From the NCBI GenBank assembly GCA_019914995.1, contig CM034141.1:6550001-6614000 (forward strand): DNA of 64,000 nt. The letters are read 5' to 3'. A model generated the notes under the pieces. It was not told the origin of the DNA. It saw only the letters and a list, made by a program, of their open reading frames with translations, and did not search any database. This DNA is from Acanthochlamys bracteata. Taxonomy: Eukaryota > Streptophyta > Magnoliopsida > Pandanales > Velloziaceae. Both the position numbers and the translations under genes were made by a program. Each line of letters opens with the position of its first letter. Position 1 is the stretch's first letter. Shown here piece after piece: positions 29,901-41,455 of the stretch.

Positions 29901-31921
29901 AAAATCAAAGTATTTGTACAGATCCTTCCAAAAACATATTGTTAATTGATATTTGAAGTCGCAAGCTCTTTATTAACAACTATGTTGAGACTGGAGAAAC
30001 CTGTCTACAGGTACTAGTATTCATTGGTGAACCAAAATGTGCTAAGTGACAATGAATTAGTGCATAAGTAAAAGTTACATTAAAACATAAACATAATAAA
30101 ACAAACCTTTGTCTAACTTTCACTTGCTGAGCCAGCTTCCAAATATCTGTAAGCAATTTAACAATAAATACATAGGCAGTAAAACAAAAGAGATCCTTCT
30201 ACGCACAGACAAAAGGACTACATATTTAGTTGGTTTAAATGCTCAAAAAACTTAAGGATTTGAAATTTTAAGTGGCACCAACAAGATGGTTAGACCCATA
30301 GAACAGCAAGTATGTTGCATTAACTCCAAGTACCAAAGAGCATTTGAGACTTGTACACGAAAGACTTGCTAGGCAACTAATATCATTAGAACAGCAATGG
30401 AATTAAACTAATATAAAACAACTTCTGAATTCCCCTTATCTTTCTCATTCATAGATTAGGTTATAAATTGGCTATATATCTTGAAGAGAACATAGTCAAC
30501 GTTTTTGAATAAGGATTAATCATTCTAAAACAATTATTCATGTAACCTACCAAAGTCCTACCATAAAGCAAATCTGTAGTCTATCATGACAATAATACTC
30601 ACAAATTAAATAGGATGGAGCACCTGCTTCTCTAAAGCCAAGCAATCTATGACATAGGAGACAAATGGCATAGTAAATACTGACACAGGGGACTGATTGT
30701 ACTTGAAACTCACCAAAACACTGGTATCTACGTGAGATGTACATAAAGCTTATTCAACAGAAACCTTAGCCAATTTTCACCATGACAATAAATACTTGCT
30801 AGGTGGGTAATCATTAATTTAGCACTAAAAGAACAACATTGATTTGCATGCATATCAAACTAGCAATATCAGCAGCACAACACCAATGGCACCAAACATT
30901 TCAGGTTCTCGATTACATGAACAAACAACTAGTCGACATATGAATAATATTCAACACAAAAACAAAAATTACCAAACAATTCCATTAAAAACCACTCAAT
31001 GTAAGGTTAAAAAAATATCATCAAACTGCCAGTCAACAGATACCAGAAATCCAGAAAATAAAATAGTAAGGTATTAGCAGAGAGACATACGGTTAGTCAT
31101 GTGGATCTTGATGATTTTAAACTCGTCTTTAGTGAGACCACGATCACGATCGACTGCTGGAACCACTTCCACATCCTCCGGCTCCAGAAGCTGCTTGCTG
31201 CCACAATCGACAAGACCGATTCAATACAAAACTTCACCTATCAAATCAGATTCCATTGAAATCATACAGCCAAAACATGTAATCTCTTCTTCGATGAGAG
31301 AGAGAGAGAGAGAGAGAACAAGCTGACGTGAACATTACCACTGATGCAAACATTTGGCAAACCAAGTCAAACTCCACTAAAATAAATCAACCAAACAAAA
31401 CACGTGAGAATACTGATCTCGTGTTCAATTTAAGGAGGAAACTGCGATAGAGAAGAGAAGAAGCTACGTGCAGCAGCAATCACAATTCACCGATTCAAAC
31501 AGTCAACAGATCAAATCGAACTCCACTCAAACCAATTAAACAAAAAATACGAAGTGATTGATCACACATTGATTTTCAGAATAAATTGCTTGCACCGTGG
31601 TCATCATCACCGATCCAAACCAAAACACAACAAATAGGATCGAACTTCATTGAAATCAATCAATCAAACCAAAACACGTGAATAGATTAACCTCTCCTTC
31701 AATCCAATAAGAAATGTAGCTGGACAGAAAGAGAAGAAGCTGCTTCATACTGTAAACATCATCACCACCGATCCAAACATTCAACAAAATCCAATTGAAC
31801 TCCATGAAATCAACCAATCGATCCCACAAATCAACCAATTAAAGCATCCAAAGAGACTGAGATCGCAAGAGAGAGGGGGAAATTGTTACCAGTGGGATGA
31901 AGTCCAGAAATTTGCCGCCAT
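26921..31921 (-). CDS. CYCC1: Cyclin C (CYCC1 type)
   Basis: Regulatory partner of CDK8 in the kinase module of the Mediator complex, controlling RNA polymerase II transcription. Nine exons join in frame: 31890-31921, 31091-31197, 30107-30146, 29115-29159, 28523-28641, 28311-28425, 27673-27717, 27109-27256 and 26921-27040, giving 256 residues, essentially the length of Arabidopsis CYCC1 proteins. The MAANFWTSSH N-terminus is diagnostic of cyclin C. The first cyclin fold includes VIATAVAYFRRVYTR and PRLVAPTCLYLASKAEE, with K96 and E99 as the conserved CDK-contact pair. Exon 6 holds the EIKDILEMEMKLLEALDYYL segment, and the second cyclin fold runs through DLILIYPPYMIALACIYIAS. All borders are GT/AG. 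A GA microsatellite lies in intron 1. The first exon overlaps an unsupported plus-strand frame. Confidence 0.95.
31296..31317. repeat. (GA)n microsatellite in cyclin C intron 1
   Basis: Eleven uninterrupted GA units, within the first intron of the minus-strand cyclin C gene. On the transcribed strand it is a CT tract. Confidence 0.9.
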
Positions 31922-34734
31922 GGCTATTGCTGTGCTGCTCTTGCTGCTGACGCTGCTCACTCCCCCTCTCTCCCAGATGCCGGGAGGAAATAAGAGATCC
32001 AAAAATATTTTCGCAATTTCAAATGTGATAGATGGATTCAAGAATTTCGCAGTACCTTACTCCTTGATTACTTATTTGCAGCTTAGAACTTCAATTTTTA
32101 CTACAAAGCCCATTACCCAATATTACAATGACCAATTAGTATTGTTTTGGGCTAAACTCCCAACTATCCTGCCCAACGACATTACACTCCTTATCCATTA
32201 CGAATATACCACTGCTTCAATGTTTTCTTTTGTGGTAAACAATGTATTGAATTTACTATTATAAAAGGTGTATTAAAAAATATAAAATTAAAAATTAAAA
32301 AATTATTTTTATGATAAGCAATACCAAACGCATGTGCACACAAGTATACATTCTCCGTTATACACTTCAATATATTTCATATACACTTTATATATATCTG
32401 GTCTGAAGTATATGCTTTTTATTTTGAAAATCACGATCAACATTCAATACGTATTAGGACACATTTATTTTTCAAAATAATTTATGAGATAGTTAATAGA
32501 AAGCAATTATTAAAAATTAGGTTAGTGTATATGTTTGTTTTTATATAGAAGTAAATATCAAAATAAATTCTTTATATTTGAAAAAATTATTAATAAAAAT
32601 GAGTATTAAAATTTAAAACGAGTCTATAAAATTCATTACATACTAAACATGAAGATTTATTAGGATTCAATCTTTTGCAAAGAACTGAATTATGTAAAAG
32701 AATAAACACATAATTAGTGCGACCATTTTTTTTAGCAAATAGTATTATCAGATACGGATCGAACCGTTCGAGTCGATCCAGAAAATTATCAATCTGGATA
32801 GTAAATTAGTTCCAATTTATAAATAGACCGCCCAAATGAGCGATCGTCAGGATTTGGATTTATCCGAGAATTTTTCGAGTTAACTCGTTAAACTGCCCAT
32901 TTGTTTCAAATCAATGAGGGCTAAAAAATATAAACAATAAAGTCGTGTGTCTGGTTTGCAATTTTATTAATTGATAATTATAAAAAACAAAAGGATGAAA
33001 CATGACTCTGCAGTCGCATCAGCAGATCAGCTAGTTTCTTCTTCAATGATTCGATATAGGTTTTGCTTCAATCTTTGATCTCTCCGATTCAGGCTCCGGC
33101 TCAAGCTGTACTTTAACAATTTCGTCGCATATTCATCTGTCATGTTCGGCAGCGCTCGTTCTTCGCTCCGGCTCAGGCTGAATTCGTTGCTCCACTCCGT
33201 TTATTTCATCGGATCGACGCCGACTTCCTCGAATTCATCGCCTCTGCTTCAATTCTACTGCTCCATCTCTACTTCATCGAATTCCTCTAACACTGCTTCG
33301 GTAATAATTTCTGCTTAAGTCGGCTACGCTGCATTAGTGACTTTAGTCCGCTCCGCTCTCCGGCTGACTCAGTTGCATTCTGCTTTGGCGGCTGCTTCTT
33401 GCCACTGCTCCGGCAACTCCGATCAAAATCAGTGCTCACATCTAGTGCCACACGATGTCTGGTATTGGCTTCAATTTTTGTACCAATTTTGTCAGACAAT
33501 TTTCAACAATTCCAGCAACTCAAAACTCTTTAAGAGTGAAAAGTGATCCTGTTTGGAGTCATTACCGGTTGGCTGATGTGAGCAGCAATAAAAAAAGTAA
33601 ATTAGTATGCAGCTAGTGGTTACTAATATTTGTTTATTGTTTCTCTTTGCAAATTGCAACTTCCATTCTATTTGGTCTGAAGTTTGATTCTCGTGGTATA
33701 TAAGACATACAAAATACCTTTGTATTTTATTGCTAACTGTAATATTTTTCATGCATATAAAATATGGTGTCGACGGACTCTGGTGGTATAAGACTTGCAA
33801 AATATTATTAAATTTTGGTTGGATTACTTATTTATATAGTAGCACAATTTCAATCCGTTTGGTTTCATGATTTACTGATTGATATGTTTGTAACTTTGCA
33901 TTTTATTAGATTTGCTATCTGATTATTGTGGTATGGCTTAAACATTATCTTTGTATTTTGTTGCTAACTGTAATATTTTTTATACATAAAAGTTATAGTG
34001 TGGATGTAGTGACTAGTGATGCAGTACGCTTGTTATTGCTGGCTGAAATATTAAAGGATAGTGCTGACTTCTACCTGGAACAGTAAGGCCTATGATACAA
34101 CATACTTGTTATTTTTGAAGGAATGCTGATTGTTACTCTTGTAGAGTTGTTGCTGTTTTATTGCTGGTTGGAACTATAAGGTTGATTGAAAGAAGTAGTT
34201 GTTGAAATTCTAGAATAGCAAGGCTGATTTTCTGGCCGGTGAATGTTATTCCAATTAGTTATAACTTGTAATTTGTTAGCTGATTGCAAAGGATTACTCT
34301 TAGGATGTTATTTTTGTTTTGTTTGTAACTTATAATTGTTATTTGATATTGAGATATTATTATTTGTATTTTAATTTAATATCATATAGCTTGCTACTGA
34401 CTGAATGGTAATATTTATTATTAATATTCGTTATTTATTATTGGTGAAGTTGTTATTAGCTTATTGCTGTCTTATTGGATAGTATTTTAGATTTATTGCT
34501 GTATTGTTTTAAGGTATTGATGTTATTGTTGAAAGTTTGAACTTGAATATTATGATGTGATAGTATAGATTGTATTAAGTTACCAAACTTATTTAGACAT
34601 GAACATGATATTGAAATATAGATGGTGAGACTAATCCGATAGATCAACTCGCCATCCGTCGACCTAGACAGCAATCCGTCCGACAACATTGCTGCCAAAT
34701 CAAAAACTTCCTTCATGGTTTTGTTGTCATTAGG

Positions 34735-34915
34735 ACTCGTTTGGCTTAAAACGCGGCTTTTTAATTTTATATTTTTAATATATATTTTATAAATATTTAA
34801 AAATTTTATTTAAAAATTTAAAAAATATAAAAATATTTTATATAATAAAATTTTTTATTATATTTTTTAAATTAAAAAATAAAAATATTTTTTATTTTAT
34901 AAGCACTACTAACTG
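34735..34915. repeat. Dispersed AT-rich repeat, well-preserved copy
   Basis: Starts at GGACTCGTTTGGC and ends near TTTATAAGCACTACTAAC. Its body matches the order of words in the copies at 12.4 and 23.6 kb. Confidence 0.6.
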
Positions 34916-35285
34916 TCCATAATTTATGTTGTCGTCCGAAAAATTTCACTTACAATGTCCACCACATATTCTTTCATCAAAACCATTATATTGCTCCACC
35001 GAGCATTTTAGGCATGTTTTAATTTTGTAAACATGAATTTACAGAAATAAAATTTGTGAAATAGAATCTATTAAGAATTAAATTTTGGTGAAAATAAAAT
35101 TAATATATTAAATGAATTAATAAATTTTACGAATAAAATTTAAAATAAAATAATTCTAAAAAGATTAGAATATATATAATAGTCCAACTCGTAATCCACT
35201 AAAAATACGTGAAATTCGATTAACTAACACGCCTTTAACTACCAATATTCGACGTAATGAATTAACATTTGACAACAGGTTGACT

Positions 35286-35439
35286 ACGTGGGCCCAAGAT
35301 CTTGAGCAGTTTCCAAATAAACACGTAGGTGATGCTTATATCAATGGTTGCTTGACACGTTTTATAAATTCTGGTATCATCGATGGAGGCTGTGGACCCA
35401 CGTGGCAGATTACTTTCATGCAGATTCATGCAGCTACGT
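35286..35439. promoter_or_regulatory. Cluster of ACGT-core bZIP/ABRE-like sites upstream of NINJA gene
   Basis: Five ACGT cores occur within about 155 bp, at 35286, 35323, 35357, 35400 and 35436. One is the palindromic G-box CACGTG in CCCACGTGGC (35399-35404) and one is TACGTGGG. ACGT cores are binding sites of bZIP factors such as ABI5/ABFs, and AFP-family genes are known to respond to ABA, so feedback control is a reasonable inference. The cluster lies 550-700 bases before the ATG. Confidence 0.5.
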
Positions 35440-35841
35440 AGCTTGTTATCTGGCTAATGTGTATTGCTCATGAAGTGTTTGCTATAATGCTCCTAAGGTA
35501 TTGATACAAATGATCACTAGCTGAAGTTTAATTGGTTAAAAGAACAATTCGTCAATACAAATCGAACAGCAGGATTTAGAAAGGGTCAGCTGCTTGCCAT
35601 CGAAGCACGCGAGCTTGCAAACCACGGCATGGCAGTTCTATTTGCTGTCCTTCAACGTGTGCCAATGGTGTATGGAATTTTTTCTAGACGCGGCCTTGGG
35701 GAACATGGTTTACAGTTTGCGTTAACTTTTTTCGAAAAACATTTCCAAAAGCCACGGTTTTACCAGTCTACATGTCCTACGCGTCCGTTCATTACTTCGG
35801 AGTACTGCCACCTGTACTGTTAAATCTACGACACTAGCCTC

Positions 35842-35848
35842 TATAAAA
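35842..35848 (+). promoter_or_regulatory. Candidate TATA box of the NINJA/AFP gene
   Basis: TATAAAA lies about 135 bases before the ATG in a region less AT-rich than the desert, which makes a chance match less likely. Confidence 0.5.
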
Positions 35849-35982
35849 CGCAGTTTTCTCTCGGCTTCATCAATCAACTGTTTTCGTTTCAGTCTTCTTG
35901 TTGAAGAAAAACAAAGCACGATAATTCCAGTTCTTTTGGTTTTCCTTGCGTTTTGTAAACAGAGTTCGGGACTTCTTTAGAA

Positions 35983-36816
35983 ATGGCGCAACTAGCAGCA
36001 TCACCGAGGTTCGTTCCTTACTCGACAATGGTGGACCTAAGAAGGAAAGCAGAAGAAGAACAGGCTAGAAAGGAACAACAAGCTAGTGATCTCGAGCTAA
36101 GACTTGGGTTATCATCTGCTGGAAACAAGACCAACCGCGGAAGGCTTTCGATGTCGACGGTTGTGGAAGAGGCGAAGCAGGCGCAAGCGATGCAGCGAGC
36201 GAAGGATAGAGAGCGGAAGGAGAAAGAACTATTATCAACAACAAGAGCAACAGCAACCCCAACTCAAGTAGTTCCTTTACCGTATTCGAACATGATGATT
36301 CCTTACTGGAGTCCGGCGGTAGCCGCATGCCATGGCTTAATGTTTCCTTTTCTTCCGGTGAACGGCGTCGCCCAAAACATTGCTGACGTGGCAGAGCAGG
36401 CGGAATCATCTAGCTTACACGGCAGTACTGACTCCGTAGTCTCCAATGATCACCAAAGTGGATCAATCAACGACAGAGAAACAAGGCATAGCAACAAAAA
36501 AGGCAAAAGAAAAGAAAAAGCTATTCCCATTGCTGACCCAGCGCCAGACTTAACACTGAAGCTTGAGACCAGTAGCGCCTCGCCGGAACCAAACGATTCT
36601 TCAGCGTTGCCGACAATGCCGTGTGTTTCTACGACAGGTGACGGACCTGATGGGAAGACGATAACCGGTGTTCTCTACAGGTACGATAATGGGTCACAAG
36701 TCAGCATCGTTTGTGCTTGCCATGGAACTAAACTTACGCCGTCGGAGTTCGTTAAGCATGCTGGAGGTACTCTTGTAGAGCATCCGTTGCGCCAGATCGT
36801 AGTTGTAAATTCGTAA
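35983..36816 (+). CDS. NINJA/AFP family protein (EAR-motif adaptor)
   Basis: An adaptor linking transcription factors or JAZ repressors to TOPLESS-type co-repressors; family members act in jasmonate (NINJA) or abscisic acid (AFP) signalling in the nucleus. The uninterrupted frame encodes 277 residues. The N-terminal EAR motif LELRLGL spans residues 37-43 (LxLxL) inside DLELRLGLSS, preceded by a basic/acidic helix (RRKAEEEQARKEQQ). A basic KKGKRKEK stretch around residue 170-180 may be a nuclear signal. The C-terminal family domain is intact: MPCVSTTGDGPDGKTITG, then CACHGTKLTPSEFVKHAGG and EHPLRQIVV. At 277 residues it is at the short end of the family, as AFP and NINJA proteins are often longer. 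Whether it is AFP-like or NINJA-like cannot be settled here. Confidence 0.9.
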   Translation: MAQLAASPRFVPYSTMVDLRRKAEEEQARKEQQASDLELRLGLSSAGNKTNRGRLSMSTVVEEAKQAQAMQRAKDRERKEKELLSTTRATATPTQVVPLPYSNMMIPYWSPAVAACHGLMFPFLPVNGVAQNIADVAEQAESSSLHGSTDSVVSNDHQSGSINDRETRHSNKKGKRKEKAIPIADPAPDLTLKLETSSASPEPNDSSALPTMPCVSTTGDGPDGKTITGVLYRYDNGSQVSIVCACHGTKLTPSEFVKHAGGTLVEHPLRQIVVVNS

Positions 36817-37971
36817 ATTTGAATCGTGATGTTCCCTCAAAGGAGGGACTAGGAAGAGGGTTCGATGGAGAGGAGTGTTGGTGTTTTTTATTTATGGATT
36901 TCCAGGCTTGTGGTGTAGGGTTTTGAATGAAGCAGTCGCTTTTGTAAATTTTGGATTTTTTTTCCTTTGTGGTGGTTAGTAAGAGGAGAGTTCTTCTAGC
37001 TGTGTTCTAATTTTGTTTTGAATTTCATCCCTCAAAATGTTTTTCCTAAAGTTAACATCGCAAGACTCTGTATATTTATTTTAATATTTCTCTGTATATC
37101 TGGTCCGTTATCGTTAATTTTGGTTATACACTTCTGCATACCTGGTCCTATACTGCAATTTGACAAAAAATTACACTTCTGTAAATTTAGGATTGTGAAG
37201 CAATGAACATTTGCTTCTGTAAATATTTTGTTTTTTTTATTTATGAGAGAAGTTCTTTTTTCTTCGGTTGTGTTTTAATTTTTCTAAAATTGGTTCCTTG
37301 GAAACGTTTCCCCGGAATTTAATTTTTGAAGACCACTGATATTAAAGGTATAATTTAATTGTAACAAATTTCAATTTTTTTAGATTTCGAGTTTCGGAAA
37401 TTTAATTTTACTTTGCACTAAATTTATTCTATTAAAATTTATATTTTAACTTTAATTATTTTAGTTAGTAATAAAATTTTATGTTTATAAAACTCACTCG
37501 AAAATCAAATTTATGTAATTAATTCTAAATATTTGCTATTTTGAATAGGAATACAGCTATATATGCTTATATAGTCACTCAAATTAATGTGGAATTTATT
37601 ATCAAAATGTTATTATTTGATTATTGATTATATTATATATGACCTCTTCGCTTAAATTGTGGCAGGGTGCAGCTTGCAGAAAACAGATCTCCCGCGTTAA
37701 CGCAAAAGCCGTTCCCTTTCATTCTCTACCTCTCCATTCTCTTTCTCTCTCTCTCTCCTCATTGATTCCTTTCTTTCTCTCTTAAAAATTTTCATTCAAT
37801 CAATTTTAGAAAAGCTAGCTAGCAACGAAAACCATCCATTAATCAATCAAACAATGGGCGAGCGATCGCTGAGGTTTTGATTTCGGTTTGGATTGATTTG
37901 GGAGTTCAACCATTTGGTTTGTGGTGGAATCGAAATCGAGAGGCGCAGAGAGAGAGAGAGAGGGAGAGATC
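36817..37971. other. Intergenic region between NINJA/AFP and NIPA genes
   Basis: Both genes are on the plus strand. It contains the NINJA 3' region (to about 37.2 kb), an AT-rich middle, and the CT-rich 5' leader of the transporter gene from about 37.7 kb, with a short GA run just before its ATG. No additional gene is seen. Confidence 0.6.
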
Positions 37972-40497
37972 ATGGGGGTTTCGAACGATAACGTCCGAGG
38001 CCTCGTGCTCGCTCTCTCCTCCAGTCTGTTCATTGGCTCTAGCTTCATTGCTAAGAAAAAAGGTCTTAAGAAAGCCGGCGCTTTAGGCGTTAGCGCAGGT
38101 TTTTTTAACAAACCCTTCATTGATTTTCCTTTGGATTCTTTTTTTGTTAAATTTATTTTTTCTGGTCATCGATCGTGGAATCTAGTAATTCAGAAATGAA
38201 CGGTTGAAAAACTTTTTTGTGAAGGTTTTGATGATTGTTGGTTGCATTGTTGTTAGAGGGCAAATGGAAGCAACAAACTGGTATACTTTCTGGTGTTTTG
38301 TTGCAATGGATAAACAATGTTAAATTCACAGATTGAGTTACTATTGTCCAACCCTCCTAGAGACGTTCAATGAAATTTGTGTTTATGCGTTTTCATGTGT
38401 GTGCATTTTGGATAGAATGTTTTCAGGCGAATGGAACTTCTTGTCTAGGTGAATTACTATTGGTTTTTGGGTGATAGATTGTGTTGTTTTTCTTCAGATG
38501 CATTATCAATTTATCTTATTTTAAAAGGCTTTACAATTTTCATCAAATCGAGCTGTTTTGCACTTACCTTGTTTCTTATCTTTCTAGATTAGAAGTTGAA
38601 ACTAAAACGTACGAAAATCTGCTTCCTTTTGCAGCTTCAGGAGGGTTCTCATACTTACTTGAGCCTCTGTGGTGGTTGGGAATGATTTCCAGTACGTACG
38701 TCATCGGACCTTTTTTACCTCTACAATCTTTTATCTTCAAATTTCTTTCTAAATGTTACTTATCGGAAGCTGTTTCTGATCATACAGTTCTCTCCTAAGA
38801 TGTAATGGCATTCATTTTTTCATGTGATGTTGTTGCATCCGTGACCTTAGTGTGTGCGTGTGTATATATATATATGTCAAGAACAAGCATATCAAAATGA
38901 TTTTCCAGTTGGTTATCCAACAATGGATTTTATCTATGAGATTGATATTCAAGGTTGAATTTGCTGATAGAAGTTATGACTTTGGCTCTTCTACAGTGAT
39001 TGTCGGTGAGGTTGCCAACTTTGCTGCCTATGCTTTTGCTCCGGCAATTCTTGTTACTCCTTTGGGAGCTTTGAGCATCATTGTCAGGTCTCCATTAGCT
39101 ATAATGCATTTGAAACTAAATCTATGTGATCTTTTTTAAAATAGTTTTTTTCATGCAGTGCAGTGCTAGCTCATTTTCTACTGGACGAAAAGCTCCATGT
39201 GTTCGGTGTCCTTGGTTGCATTCTATGTATGGTCGGATCTGTCAGTATTGTTTTACATGCACCAAAAGAGAAAGACATTGAATCAGTGAAACAAGTATGG
39301 GATCTAGCTACTGAACCAGGTAGATTCCTAACTTTAATCTCTGTTCCAGTTCTCATATCCATCCTATGTTCCTTCAGGAATCTGGCTATAGAACCATGTC
39401 AACTGTAAGCAGTAGTTGATGTCTCACATGCATGATGTTGGAGTTCTAAGCCATTCTTCCACATCTATCAATGTTTTGCAGGGTTCATAAGTTACACCAT
39501 TGTTGTTGTTGCCACAGTTATTGTCCTGATACTACTGTTAGCTCCGCGTTATGGCAGCAAGAATTTGCTTGTCTATGTTGGAATTTGCTCCCTTACTGGG
39601 TCTCTTACGGTAGGGATCTGCAGTAGCAATTTGAGGTTTTCGGATTACCTATATAAATTGTTCATTATTTGTTGTTTCTGCAGGTCATGGCTGTGAAAGC
39701 CCTAGCTATGGCCTTGAAGCTGACCTTCTCTGGAGTCAATCAGTTTGTCTATGTACAGACATGGATTTTCACAATAGTTGTAGTTGTCTGTGTCCTTACA
39801 CAACTAAACTACTTGAACAAGGTGAGTAGAAGGCAACTCATATTGCATTCAAAGAAAACAATGCTCTTTGTTAACTAGTTTATTCTGGTCACTATCATTG
39901 CTGTAATAATGCAAAAGCTATTGTCGTCAAAATTGGAGGTAGTTCACTTCCCAATAGAGATCTCAAATTGATTACCATGCCGACTTGCATAAACCATTTC
40001 ACTTACCAACATGTTGTTCTTTTGAGCTAGTTATATTCTTCAATTGAAAACCTTGCGGGACTGAATTTAGTTTATGTTGCAGGCACTCGATACTTTCAAC
40101 ACGGCAGTTGTTTCTCCTGTCTACTATGTGATGTTCACTTCTCTTACAATTTTGGCTAGTATGATCATGTTCAAGGTGATTTTTTTTTAACATCATATGC
40201 ATTTTTTATGATTGTATATTCTTTTGCATCATTACCTGCACCAGCTCACTCCGACCACATCATAGTAAATAATTTTCATACATGATTTTCTAACTAGCTG
40301 TGTCCTCGTCGTGTATCTAATTCTCGACTTTTAATCAGGACTGGGACTCACAAAATGCATCTCAGATTGCAACGGAGTTGTGTGGTTTTGTCACTATCCT
40401 TTCTGGAACTTTTCTTCTGCACAAGACCAAAGACATGGGTAACAGCAGTGCGCTCACAGAGCCAGAACCGTCAGCAACACAACCACCCAATCCTTAG
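37972..40497 (+). CDS. NIPA-type (DUF803) probable magnesium transporter
   Basis: A multi-pass membrane protein of the NIPA family, in plants annotated as probable magnesium transporters on basis of animal homologues. Eight exons join in frame: 37972-38098, 38635-38691, 38997-39087, 39159-39319, 39482-39609, 39684-39821, 40083-40175 and 40339-40497, giving 317 residues. Hallmarks are [17 protein letters not shown] at the N-terminus, EPLWWLGM, the [20 protein letters not shown] helix pair, [68 protein letters not shown] and the C-terminal [18 protein letters not shown]. About eight or nine hydrophobic helices can be drawn. The cytosolic tail after KDMG is short and Pro-rich. All introns are GT/AG. 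Transport of Mg2+ by the plant proteins is inferred from homology. Confidence 0.95.
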
Positions 40498-41455
40498 CTA
40501 GACTTGCAAGAACACAGATTCCCGCCCCTTGCAATTGCCAGACCTTCGTGATTTTGGAACATTAAAGCATGATCTCGTTCAGGCACACTGCACTTGTAGA
40601 GCTTGATTTTTTCTTCATTCTGATCAAGATTGTATTTCGTGACTTGTAGATTTAAGCCATAGGGTCATGTTATGAGCTTTAATTGGGATATGAAACACCA
40701 AAGATACTATATCAAATTAGTAGTACAGGCTGAAAGTGGAAAATGTATATCTTCATTCTGAAAGAGTTAGAATAGGTAGAAATTTCGTTTCAGAAAAAAA
40801 CATACAGAAGAATCGATGCCAATTTGTCACCAAACCCCAGTAAAATATTGGTCTCTCCGACTTATAATGTAAGCTATTTGTTAAAGGTTTTCTCCTATAT
40901 AAACAAGCAGTGGCTATTGATATCCATGGAGGCATCAACATTGTTATACAAGCAATCATGAAGCACAAACATTGTTATACAGCCACCTGACAGTACTATC
41001 CAGCTTTCATCGTACATAACAAATTCAAGATTCAGCACAGAATATTCCCTCTATTGTATACCGCACACCAGAAAATCCACAATCCAAACTATCTGATAAC
41101 AGAACAATAAAATCGACCAGGATATGCAATACCACCAAGGCACCAACAAGAAGAAGACAGAAGCCAGTCAATAGAACCACAACCAAAGACTTAACAGGCA
41201 TCAGTTTACTTCCCACTGGGCCTAACAACAAATCGAGAATAGGATAACACTAGGAAACTCAAAGATATAGAACCGGAACACAAGTCAATATTCATACTGA
41301 AGTGTCATCATGCACGAAGATAGTGATAACCACAACTACATTTTCAGATATCTTAGAAGTCTCGCAATAAGTGGATCACGGGTTTTCATTACACCCGAAA
41401 ACTTAATAAGTCTCACATCTTCAAAAAGGTTATATGCGCCCTTCTCGAAACATCC
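40498..41455. other. Convergent 3' region between NIPA and the 47-residue-protein gene
   Basis: The two genes end toward each other, so this holds both 3' UTRs. No coding exon, repeat or structural element stands out. Confidence 0.55.

Larger units (their letters stand above)
31922..35982. other. Divergent intergenic region between cyclin C and NINJA/AFP gene
   Basis: About 4 kb. The left end is the cyclin C promoter and the right end the NINJA promoter. Between 33.0 and 33.5 kb there is an unusual CT-rich, less AT-rich stretch with repeated GCTCCGGCTC-type words and no long frame. Around 33.7 and 34.0 kb two copies of a roughly 45-bp segment (TTGCTAACTGTAATATTTTT...) recur. An AT-rich dispersed repeat lies at 34735-34915. 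No gene was recognised. Confidence 0.55.

Noticed and set aside
31920-32264. A 114-codon plus-strand frame beginning with a hydrophobic Leu-rich stretch
   Set aside because: It starts opposite the first exon of cyclin C, runs through its promoter, and shows no family similarity; the Leu-rich start comes from a CTGCT-rich sequence.
33337-33546. Overlapping frames on both strands in the CT-rich block
   Set aside because: Frames on both strands arise from low-complexity GCTCCG-type repeats, and neither looks like a known protein.
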